Shown here piece by piece: positions 13,540 through 39,199 of a DNA stretch of 64,000 bases. The notes under the pieces were generated by a model, which was not told where the DNA came from, searched no databases, and saw only the letters and a program-made list of their open reading frames with translations. Each line of letters starts with the position of its first letter. Within the stretch, counting starts at the first letter, position 1. The translations under genes were made by a program, and so were the position numbers. The DNA is from Thamnaconus septentrionalis (Eukaryota > Chordata > Actinopteri > Tetraodontiformes > Monacanthidae): positions 18,659,001-18,723,000 of the forward strand of contig CM020511.1 of NCBI GenBank assembly GCA_009823395.1, in the 5' to 3' direction.

Positions 13540-13545
13540 TTTAAT
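13540..13545 (-). other. tmem67: Candidate tmem67 polyadenylation signal
   Basis: ATTAAA on the minus strand, 330 bases past the tmem67 stop codon and next to A-rich sequence. It is the nearest plausible signal. Confidence 0.4.
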
Positions 13546-13874
13546 AATTAAAAAAAAGATCATATGTACATCAAATATCAGTTGTGGAAAAACTCTACAA
13601 ATGTTCAAAAAGAGCTGCAATAGTTGTTAAAATGAATCAACAGTTTTCCTTAAAGTTAAGACAAGTTTGTGAACATCAGTGGCAAACGTCAAGGGCTTTC
13701 GCATGAGACCGATTCCTAACAGATGTCAGTGAGTTTTACCGACCAGAAGTGGTTGACAGACATGTATCAGTGGTGCACTCTTGTGCCAATAGGTGCTCAG
13801 TCTAGATGAATTGTACATTCACGGCCACTCCCAGGCTGGCCAAACACGACTGAGATCATGGCAGGCAGGAAAAA

Positions 13875-21124
<7,250 letters not shown>

Positions 21125-22184
21125 GGTAAACAACGGTTCCCTTGATTTACCCATGAGCCTGTGCGTCATACGTGATGGCGTCACAAGGACCGAGTCACGA
21201 CGTGATTGTAAAAAATTAGCTCAACTTAAGACGACAAAGACTGCTCAAATGAGTCAATCATCAGCCGTTTGTTTGTTTTAATTACTTTAATTATGACAGA
21301 ACTTAACATGTTATTGTATTTTGCGCAGTGTTCTTTTTAAAATTCGAATGCTTTATTTTATTATATGGAATTGATGTCACAAGAGTTACAATGATTACTT
21401 GTAAAGTAATGCAGATATAAAATAAACCCTCCATCTTTTTGACTCTTAAATTCCATTAAATACTATCAGAGCCCGCTATTATATACTGTCTGCTGGGGCA
21501 AGTATAAACTATTAAATTCAATTGTCTACTTTGACAACGTTAAATAGCTTCTAATTGGCTGAAATGGCAATAACAATTAGATTTACAAAGTGAGATTGGA
21601 TTTAAACGGTTTTGATTGGTGCATCTGCCATTTTTCAAATATTGTGATTTGATTTTAAAATACAAGCCTCCTAAATCCAGTCATAGGAATGTTTTCCCTA
21701 AGAAGTGAGATGCTTCGTCAGTTTTTGTGTCTTTTGAGTCGTCCTGCCGATATTTCATATGTGTCCAGCAGGGGGCGTGGGTTTTCACTCTCAGAAAATG
21801 CGGGCAAGGACGGTGGGCGGGGGAAACGTGAGGTTTGTGTGCGTGTGTGTGACACGCTCAAACCTATAAAGTTTGGAGTTCTTTCGCTCGGCGGACCCGA
21901 TAAGACCTAATGACCACAAAGCCATCGCTCGGTCTTCAGGGGTTTTTTTTAGCTCATCATCGACTCCGTAAGACGCCTTTTCTTCTTCGCCGTTTCCTCT
22001 TTCCACTCACTCACTCACTCGTGCTCGTCGGAGTCACGCGGTGAGCTTCCTCCTTCGACTCTTAACCATTTTGCGTGTTTGTGTTTCCACGTGTTGTTTT
22101 GTTTTGTGTGTGTGTGTGTGTGTGTGTGTGTCTCGTTTCAGTCCGTAACAGGCACAGGAGAGTTTTTGTTTTGTTCTTCCCTTT
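21125..22184. promoter_or_regulatory. Shared tmem67/rbm12b promoter region with rbm12b 5' intron
   Basis: About 1.06 kb separates the two divergent start codons. The half nearest rbm12b is GC-rich, with CAGCAGGGGGCGTGG near 21767 and a GGGCGGGG box near 21816. The middle (about 21,290-21,680) is AT-rich. A splice donor at 22041 (GCG|GTGAGC) and an acceptor ending at 22141 (TCGTTTCAG) define a 101-base intron with a TG run. The rbm12b 5' UTR is therefore probably split and its CDS unspliced, as in mammals. The same head-to-head arrangement is found in humans. Confidence 0.6.
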
Positions 22185-23546
22185 ATGAAAATGACCGTTA
22201 TCCTGAAGTTGCAAGGACTCGATGCAAGGGCCGGGGCTGCAGACATTCGCTCGTTCTTCCAAGAGCTTCACATTCCGGACGGTGGCGTGTACATCATCGG
22301 GGGGAAGCTTCGAGAGGCCTTCATAGCTTTTACCGCCGAGAGAGACGCGCAGCTCGCCATGCGGCACAACGGCCAGGTCCTCAAAGCTTCTAAGGTGAGC
22401 CTGACGATAAGCAGTCTACAGGAAGTGGAGAAAAAGCTGAGGGCGATGTTGGAGAAGAAGAAGAAACCATTCGCTATCAGAAATCCTTCTTCACCTGTGG
22501 ATTGTCCCCAACCTCGGGCAAGTTCTCCTCCAGCTGCTACTGCCTCATCACTGTGTGAGCCCAAGTCTGCCAGACCTCCAGAGCCAGTACATCCACAATC
22601 TCCAAATAAGGTGGACTCGAGCACTGCTTTCCTGCTAGGTTGCTTTACCGTCCTTCAAAGTCTCCAGCCACATGGGGCAGGAGAAAAGAATGACTTGCTC
22701 CTAAAAGAAGACATCACCAAGATTTTTACCACAGATGGCTCAAATGATTTGGGGAAGCAGGCTGTGAGCTCATCACCAGGCTTCGTACGGCTTTTTGGAC
22801 TTCCGCCTTCAGTTACTAAAGAAGAAATCTGTGACTTCTTCAGAGGTTTGAACATGGAGGAAGTCATTGTGAACGTGGAGTTGGGAGTGAAACGTGGCTG
22901 CCTCGTCAAGTTTTCAAATGAGGAGGATGCATCCAGTGCGCTTCTTTACAACCAGCGGCTGCTGGGCTCGAGCTGTGTGGAAGTGCGTGGGGGAACTGAG
23001 AAAATGTGGGCGGCTGCAATGCAAAATCATCATCAAGACACCTGGGACAGCCGGAAAACACCAAACCTCCCTCTTTCAGAAAATGCAAACCAGAAAGAAA
23101 AAATGGCAGCAGTCCAGATGAAGAGGCCTTGTGTTGATGGGAAGTCGTCTTACCCACCTCAAAAACGAAAAACAGACTTTCAGACAACTGCCTTGTCGCC
23201 AGATTTGGAGTTCACTGTCATGATAAGCAATCTTCCCGAAACAATGACAAAGACGGACATAAAACAACTGCTCGGATGTCGCAACATGATGCACAAGGAT
23301 GTCCTTCACCTTCTCGACAAGGAAAGACAGCGGACAGACAAAGCTTTTGTCACTTTTAACAACGTTGAGGAATTTGACCATGCCCTGAAACTCACAGGCT
23401 GCTTTGTGGGCTCTAATGTGATTCAAATTTCCGCTATCAGCAGGAAACGTATGAATCTCATGTTGGCAAAAACTCGTCTGACGGGGTCTTGGATTAGACC
23501 AGACTCTAAAAAAACCAAGACACGCAGAAAACTTCCTCCCAAGTAG
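22185..23546 (+). CDS. rbm12b: RNA-binding protein 12B-like, three RRMs, single coding exon
   Basis: A 453-aa protein with three RNA-recognition motifs: about residues 3-82 (VILKLQGL, EAFIAFT), 198-275 (GFVRLFGLPPSVTKEEICDF, GCLVKFSN) and 342-420 (FTVMISNLPETMTKTDIKQL, KAFVTFNN). The first motif resembles the RRM of RBM12/RBM12B, including IPDGGVYIIGG. A basic tail (KKTKTRRKLPPK) could act as a nuclear localisation signal. Identity as rbm12b is supported by position beside tmem67 and by the unspliced CDS. It is about half the length of human RBM12B and lacks the long Arg/Pro/Asp-rich repeats. Fish have more than one rbm12b-like gene, so the paralogue letter is open. Linkers at 95-150 and 280-335 look disordered. 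The start ATG gives MKMTV; a start at the second Met (residue 3) is equally possible. Confidence 0.85.
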   Translation: MKMTVILKLQGLDARAGAADIRSFFQELHIPDGGVYIIGGKLREAFIAFTAERDAQLAMRHNGQVLKASKVSLTISSLQEVEKKLRAMLEKKKKPFAIRNPSSPVDCPQPRASSPPAATASSLCEPKSARPPEPVHPQSPNKVDSSTAFLLGCFTVLQSLQPHGAGEKNDLLLKEDITKIFTTDGSNDLGKQAVSSSPGFVRLFGLPPSVTKEEICDFFRGLNMEEVIVNVELGVKRGCLVKFSNEEDASSALLYNQRLLGSSCVEVRGGTEKMWAAAMQNHHQDTWDSRKTPNLPLSENANQKEKMAAVQMKRPCVDGKSSYPPQKRKTDFQTTALSPDLEFTVMISNLPETMTKTDIKQLLGCRNMMHKDVLHLLDKERQRTDKAFVTFNNVEEFDHALKLTGCFVGSNVIQISAISRKRMNLMLAKTRLTGSWIRPDSKKTKTRRKLPPK

Positions 23547-24222
23547 AAATCCCAGAAAACCCATCAAGTGCTACAACTAGGGAGGTTAACATTTAATCGA
23601 TTGTCATTTTCAGATTAAACAATTAAAAATCCAGCCATACTTCTGAGTTGTGTTAATGGAGGTTAATCTGTATGGTCTCGCAGCCCACATGTGGGCGCTG
23701 TCGCCCATTGTCCTCAACATGACCAAGATGTATCTGATCATAAGGACCTCATACACTGGGTGGCTTACAAACTAGGCGCACTTCCCGTTGTTCAATGTTG
23801 TGAAAGTATGAGCCAGTTGTGTTGACAATGCTAGGACATTGTGCCACTTAGGCCACGAACTGCTTGTGCTTATGACGACTACTGTATATAGTCTTAATAT
23901 ATGTCCACAAGTTACATGAAACTTTGTGATTCCAATGGCAAAATAAATGTGATTGAGGAATATAATATTCATTTTGTAGTTTGTATAAGAATTACTTGGA
24001 TATTTTTGTCCGATGTATGTTTGTCCTGATTGAGAGAAGTTGAGACTCAGAAAATGCCGATTGATTACAGCAACCTACATATTAAGGTTGTTTTCTTAAA
24101 ATGTATATCGATTTTTAATTAAAAGGTTTTATGTTGGGGGCGCGGGGAAAAAATAAAAACAAAAAATCTAATCAAAAGTTTGCCATCTGAAACTGTCCTT
24201 GTTTTGTACTTATTGTATCAGG

Positions 24223-24228
24223 AATAAA
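24223..24228 (+). other. rbm12b: Candidate rbm12b polyadenylation signal
   Basis: AATAAA about 680 bases past the stop, followed by TG-rich sequence at about 24,258-24,275. An earlier AATAAA at 23942-23947 is an alternative. Between here and 24,694 only low-complexity T/A runs are seen. Confidence 0.45.
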
Positions 24229-24694
24229 ATTAACCTGACTATTCACTGGATGGAAGAGCAGTGTCTGTTGCAATTTTTGCCATTTGTCAGTCAATGCAAA
24301 AAGAGCTCTGACATGCTCCTGGGACCATGAGCATAACATCTTGGGAGTATCTCGTCAAACCAAAGTTGAAAAGCGCTGTAGTACAGGATCTCTGAAAATT
24401 CCAGGTTTGTTGGGAATAAATGGACATCAAGATATAAATAAGGTTTTTTGTTCATACTTTTAATGGAACTGGACCCTTGCAGGAAAACAGTTATCACACA
24501 GGAAATAAACGTAAGTATGTGATGAGATAATGTAAGCTACATGCACACTTTTGTGTAACTTTTTTTTTTTTTTTTTAAGTCTAATAAAAAATTAAGGAAA
24601 ATTTTCAAGCTGAAAAAAGAAAACATTGATGACAATTAAAAATATATGTAACTGGGAGGACGATAAGAAGGTGGACAATTATCCCTTTCTCTGG

Positions 24695-27600
24695 TCATTT
24701 GTAATATCTGGATGGACCTGCAAGGAGACAACAAATGACAAGATTTTTTTTTAAACATTTGTTCCAAGGCTGACCTTAGACAAATTAACTTTTGCCTACA
24801 AATGTATACAAATACATATAAAATTATAGTTTTGTAAAGTTTCAGATGTAATGCATCACAACAGACTTCTTCCATATGTACCTTGGAGACTGCTTAACCA
24901 ACGGTTATTCACGCTTGGCAATCTGGAAGGTTCTGGTGTGAAGTTGTTTGAGCCCATTGAGAGGTTTGTCAGGCTAGAATCCTGCTGAGAAAACAGATGG
25001 AATACATTTCCTGAATAACTGCAGGTGATTTTCCATCTCATTGTCCATGAGATTGTCAAAACCAAAAATAATCACATTGCTGCAACCTGCCCATACCTTG
25101 GAAACACTCCTGAGTCTGTATTCCATCAATATGTCTGTCAATTTCCGTGTTACCATAAGCACCATCTGTGCATCATCCTCATTTTCTATCTGGAAAGTGT
25201 CCTAAACAGATAAAAGGGTCATGTCAGACGTTCCATAAGGCATACCAGTGAAGGTGGACCATTTTAAGAACATTGACATGTACCAGGTGATTGAAGAGCG
25301 TCTTAGATTGGTTGCCATTTTGTGGATTTGCTCCCATCAGACTTGGCCTCTCCAGTGGCCTTTCCATCTGTCTGTTCATCAGGTTTCCCCCCATTTGTCC
25401 ACGCTGGAAGTCCATAGGATACGTTTGGTTTGGAATACGGTCCGGAATACGGTCCAGTAAACCTCTCCTCCCATTGCCATCTCCACCACCACCCAATCCA
25501 AAGCTTCCTGCAAATGTTCTTTGTGGGTACTTATAATCATCATTATCATGGTAAGGTGTTTGACCAGTGCAATGCTCAGAGAAATCCTCCTCCTGTTGGT
25601 AACTTTCAAAACCAGGGTCCCCATAGTCCTCCTCTGGATAGTCTGACATTTGTCCACCTGGAGGAAACTCCTCTGAATAGCCCTCCTCTGGTAACCTCCC
25701 ATCTGCAAGTCACACATTTTCAATTTTATTCAAACATATTTGTTAAACAAGAAGTGGCAAAATCAACAAAGTGTGAAAGTGGTGTTCGTATACACCTCCA
25801 TTGCACTGATCGCTATAATAAAACTGTACCCTCTCTCTTTGCTCAGCATTGGATGAATACTTTAACATCCAAGTTCTTATATAATATAGACTATTTAGAC
25901 ATCTAAATAAAAATAAAATTCCGAAACACACCAAAAGCTGGTCCCATCTTTGGATGTATTGGTGGTGGCGGCCTCGCTTTAGGAACAGCAGAAGCTGAGA
26001 AGACAAGGATGAGGAGAGATTTTGAAATCTTAAAATTGCCAAATGAAGGTTCTTTCCTTGTAAAATAATTCCCTGGAGTAACTCACGGAGTCCTTTGAAA
26101 GCAAGAACGTGACCCGGTTCCTTTAAAAGCACCTAAAAGTGGAAAGACAACAATAAAGAACTTTTAAATTGATTAGATACTAATAAGGGTCTTTAACTTT
26201 GGTGTCAGAAGTGCTAGATGTCACCTTAAGTTGACCCCTCCCCTCTGATTTCTCCACTTCAGCTGCAGCTTCTTTGATGCTCTTTCTTATAACTGGGTCT
26301 TTGACTGCCTCTTCCTCACTTTGGGTCACCTTGCCAGGATGGGCTTTTTGCTGTGCAGAAGTCAGTGGCATAACAAAAGAGGTTAGCACATAGTTAAAGC
26401 CTTTGTTTAAAAACAAACAAGCAAAAAAAATTACCAAGTATTTCAAGCAGTGTTTCCAGCCTTTCACATGGGCTAGCATGTCATGCTGCAAGCGGGAAAC
26501 GCCACAGAGTTTGCAGAGGTAGTGGGGTTGGACACTCTTAGTGGGGCTGCGGTACTCCCACACATACTGAAGACCTGCAGACGCAGCGACCATTAGTCAA
26601 ACATTTAAAAACATTTAAACGGAACAAATAGGTCAAGATTTTTGTGAGAGAAAAAACGTTTTAACTCACCAATGACACATATTGTGACTGTTTGCAGCTG
26701 TTTGCTGAGAGAGGGTACAGATTGGAGAGTCGCTCCTTTGAAAAACTCTTTAAAAAAAAATGCACCGGTGATTAGTAACAAGCAGGAAATCTGCACTGAT
26801 TTACAAATGTACGACCAACATTTTTTTATTTAATTGTCATCCGTTTGTGGACAAAAACATTTGACTGGTACAGTCAAAAACACGTCATCATGGTTTAGAA
26901 CTTGTGCTGTGTTCATACACAGATTAGACACGGACCTTTTTTTATTTTAGCATAACCATAGACAACCCAAACTCCTCGTGTGTTTTTTAAGCCTGAAGGC
27001 AGAACAAGGGAAGTTGTTTTCCAACTGACCCCCATTCAAGTCCCAATTCTGCAGGAGCATCGGCTCCCATGTTGCATTACTTCCCACTGTGCCTGATCAC
27101 AAAGGAAGTGTCACACTCCTGCACAGCGACTGAAGCAGTACAACTGCAAACACCAGCGTTTGTCCATATTTGTAATACTCTGATGACTTAATATTGCCAC
27201 TCAAGCTTGGGTTGCACTAGCATACAAAAGCCAATTGCATATTGCAATTGACAGTGTTTAAACACATTTGTAGGGGAAAATGCTTCTTATACAACCATTA
27301 CTGCACAAAAAGTGCATGAAATGTTCAGCCAAAAAGCAGAAAATGGTTGCAATGCTGTGTATCCTGCTGGTTTGGGACCCGGTCCATGAGACCTCATGCC
27401 ATTGTGCTGGCCTTCAAAGCAGCAACATCTTTGCAGGTCGGGCCACATAAAATAATAAAATGAACTGTGATTTTTGTGATTGGAAGTGTGTGGCACACAT
27501 CTGGAAAGTTGTTTTTCCAGCAATAACACTATAGTCATAGATGGAACCACAAGAGTCGCAGAGAGTGAGATTTTTAATCAACAGAGTGGTGAACAAGCCA

Positions 27601-28630
27601 CCATTCCCAGCATGAGGCTGGGAAAATAATAATAAAAAAAAAAATCAAGATCTCAAGCTCAACTCACAGCACGTGGCGATGTGAATACAGAACTTACCTA
27701 TGTCAGCAGAATGCTGCAGCTGCTTTCTCTGTCAATGGAGGGAATAAACCCAGAGAAAGGAGAGACACATACAGCATTAGTGAGGAGGATGACCCGGTAG
27801 AGGATTGAAGTCCTCCTTTATGTTGCCCTGCTTTGGATGGCAGAGACATTCATTCGCCACGACTACTGCATCGAGCAGTAGCCCTCAGAAACGTGTACAA
27901 ATGGACCGTTGACTCATCAGGTCTGGTGATCCCCATAAAATGAGAATCTAGAAAAGCACCGTTTGCCTCGACGACAAAAGATTGGGCAAACGGGTCGACA
28001 TACAAAATTGCACTAAATGCATTTTCCTCTGAGAAAACCAAGGTCAAGACCTCTGTGTTTTCCTTTAGAAAAGTACACTGGAGTCACACCTCCTTGAGGC
28101 CTGATGCCAAGTGATGTGTGTTTATCAGTATTCAGTATAGTCACAATGCAAAGGAGCAGAGCCAACAGTACGGCCAGCTTCATTCATGAATAGTTCAGGC
28201 TAGTTGTATTCCAGCACCTGTTACGAGGACCCTGCTCCATCACATTTACATTGTTTTGATAGGGTAACGTTTAATACCCTGTCGCGAATTAAGTTGTGCA
28301 GCATATGCACAACGTGTATAAGACAAGTCGTCGAACAATAATTAAGAGCCCGCCGCAGCCGATGCTAAAAGGCAGCGACTTGGCTAACAACAAACACACC
28401 TGAGTGTGCTGAAGGCAGAGCCACCGTCTTGCCTCAGAACGGCCAGTGCATGCAATCATAAAACATGGCACTACGGCTCCTTCGGGAAGGCAAAGAGAGG
28501 AATGTTTTAATTTGTGGGTGTTTTGGTGAACTACGTTGAACATTAGTGTGATACGCACCTTATCACGCCATTTTTGGAATCCGCTCCCCTTCTTCGGTGG
28601 AAACTGGTTCGTTGGCGTCCATCCGTCCAT
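24695..28630 (-). CDS. U1-type zinc-finger protein of unknown function (11 exons)
   Basis: I do not recognise a named orthologue. Exons: 28630-28559, 27728-27698, 26747-26670, 26574-26435, 26350-26225, 26132-26087, 25994-25932, 25702-25284, 25201-25097, 24984-24882, 24717-24695, all GT-AG and in frame, about 401 aa. It starts MDGWTPTNQFPPKKGSGFQK. A single zinc finger at residues 81-102 has C-x2-C-x11-H-x5-H spacing (CKLCGVSRLQHDMLAHVKGW, then KH), typical of the U1/matrin type seen in RNA- and dsRNA-binding proteins. A Lys/Glu-rich stretch follows, then a Pro patch (ARPPPPIHP). A large exon encodes an acidic, Tyr/Gly/Asn/Arg-rich disordered region. The last exon gives GPSRYYK then stop; another frame there is also open, so the extreme C-terminus is uncertain. 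It is divergent from tex10 and convergent with rbm12b. A nuclear RNA-related role is only an inference from the finger type. Confidence 0.8.
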
Positions 28631-29841
28631 TTTTTTTCTGAATTCGTAACTGAAGGACAAAGGTAGAAACCTAATCAAACTCTAACGTCAAACTCGCCAA
28701 ACGAGAGCAATACAATAATTGCTCGACATTCGTTTTTTGAGGCAAATTGACAATTTACGTATATCGAATTCTCGGAAAAATGCTCGGAACTTATCGGCCC
28801 ACATGGAACGAAAAGAATAGCATGTAACAAATATATATATATATTTAATTCAATAAGGAACCCAAGTGATAGCTTACCCGAGATATTACAAAGAAACGCG
28901 TCAATTCTTCCAAACATTCGAACTACCAGGTGCCACAATCGATTGTGAAGCACAGAATGCTTCGTTTCGTTTCAGGAAGAACAGGCAGCAGTGGTTACGC
29001 CGGTGTAAAATAAATAAATAAATAAAATAAAAAATCAAACAGAATTATTTTTTACCCTTCACGAGCAAACAGAACGCGATAAAATCTAATATTTACAAGA
29101 CAAAGTTCGTAACACCTTGAAGAGAAATTTCGTAGATAACAAAATATGTGTTTATCAGGCATTACTTTGGGCAACTATAGAGTGCGTTCGTTTGATATAC
29201 CTTCATTGGCCGCAAACACCAATTCAAAAACATAGAAATTGATATTTGCACATAAACATTTTAGAGGACATGTTTCCATACGATGATTCTTCAATGACAT
29301 TTTCTCAGAAAGCATGATTTTATTGATGTACATAGAACCATAAAAAGACAGTACAAACAGTTTTTATAGGTTAAGCTCCGCAGTCGAGAGGTTACTTAGA
29401 TCTAACGACGTCGTGTACCTCTGTAGGCATGAAGCCGAAGGACCCAAGCCTCTTGCACGAGATGAAATAGAGAATATTTCTCTGTCCTCGGCACTTTCAT
29501 CTGTAAGTGTAATGTATTTGATTGTTGTTTGTATTTAATCTGCAGCTGTACAACACTTGGGGAAACCTTGTAGAAACTTTTATTTTAGCCAACACTTTCT
29601 TCCGTTGTATATGGAAACAAACAAACAAACAAAAAGCCATACATGCTGCTGTCACAGAGCTCTCCTAGCTAACTTGTATGTGGCTCCTTTTACGTTGTTA
29701 ATACTCTTATAAGCCGTATTTTTGTCTATATATCTAAATCACCAAGAGTACACATTTAAACGGTTATTATGGTTCTTAAGATCAATGCAATCCGTCTCAC
29801 CTGCTTGTCTGTTCACATCCTCAGCAGTGTAGACAACAGAA
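28631..29841. promoter_or_regulatory. Intergenic region with zinc-finger gene/tex10 divergent starts
   Basis: The two genes are transcribed away from each other. On the plus strand a donor at 29503 (ATCT|GTAAGT) and an acceptor ending at 29824 (CATCCTCAG) suggest a non-coding first tex10 exon ending at 29502, with the ATG 18 bases into the second exon. The region is only moderately GC-rich and I see no TATA box. It holds an A/T repeat at about 29,010-29,035. Confidence 0.5.
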
Positions 29842-37920
<8,079 letters not shown>

Positions 37921-38156
37921 CGCACAGTGCGTCCAACAGTTTACGCTCAGAAAAAGGGGTCACTGATGAATTTTAACACGAAAAAACAGTGGGAATTACA
38001 TTTTTATTGTTCAGGCAGTGCTACTAAAATGGCTCCACATTCTCAGTTGCGCTTTTTTTTTGGGCCCGTTTCTCCAGCATGTTATTTTTCAGTCTTCACC
38101 GAAAAAATTCCTGAATTTTGTTGTTCTTGAATCATCACTTTTGACAAGAAAAATGA

Positions 38157-38162
38157 AATAAA
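38157..38162 (+). other. tex10: tex10 polyadenylation signal
   Basis: AATAAA 237 bases past the tex10 stop; cleavage probably falls near 38,180. The next gene, invs, ends just beyond on the other strand, so the two genes are tail-to-tail. Confidence 0.65.
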
Positions 38163-38226
38163 ATCTTTAAAAAGAGGTTCAATAAATTCTACTCGAGTCA
38201 TTTGCTTAAAAAAAAAAAACAAAAAC

Positions 38227-38236
38227 TTTATTTATT
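38227..38236 (-). other. invs: Candidate invs polyadenylation signals
   Basis: Two overlapping AATAAA hexamers on the minus strand, about 540 bases past the invs stop. The transcript ends of tex10 and invs would lie within about 50 bases of each other. Confidence 0.55.
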
Positions 38237-38728
38237 TCTCCTATAATACAATGAAAAACAAAGCAACGTCTGCACTGTAAATAAAATTAATGTAAAAAGA
38301 TTTCATATAGTTCAGAAATATATAGTTCTTTCAGGAGGAAAGGCACTTAGTGACCAGTCTGTTGTGTAACTGTGTACCTGTGTGTGTGTGTGCGTGGCTG
38401 CAGGTGGGCTGTCTGTATGACCGGCTGTTGATAGACCGCCTCAGTCTCCGCAGCAGGAGAAAAGGTTATCTCAGCGGTGTGTGCGCGCGAGCGAGCGACG
38501 CAGAACCGCCAAGAAAAGCATGCGTGTGTTTTCCTTCCACAATGCGCCAAAGGTTATCTTTTACACACGCCACCGCTGTAGACTTGACCCCACCCTGTGT
38601 GAGGTCACGGCTCTCTGATGTCATACGGCTTAATTTTAGAAAAAGCGTCGGCACATTGGGCCGAACAATGTGTGGTAGTAATTCTATGGAGGCAAAGGCG
38701 GCCAGCCAGCTGAGAAAACATCGAAGAA

Positions 38729-38770
<42 letters not shown>

Positions 38771-38772
38771 TT

Positions 38773-39140
38773 TCAGTGTTTCCCTCGGCCTCTGGTCCCC
38801 TGCCCAGCGCTGTAGGGTCTCAGGTGGTAGGAGAAGTGCTTGGCCTGGTTCACAGCTTCAGTCAGGTGCACGCAGTCGATGCCGCTCACTGGGTAAAACA
38901 CAGCTCACAGATTAGATGGATTTGCACGACGACGACGGCGGCGGCGGGCGGCGGCGTCCAAGCGAGCGAGAGTGCGTACTCACACTGGCTGCGGGAGCGG
39001 AGCGGCAGGTCAAGGAGCAGCTGAGGCTGAGAGTCCCGCAGCGAGCGCCCCCGCCTGGCCGCAGAGTTTCCTGAGAGATAGTTTAAAATTAAAAGGGCCA
39101 TGTTATATATATGAAAAAGATTTACCATCATTTTATATTT

Positions 39141-39199
<59 letters not shown>

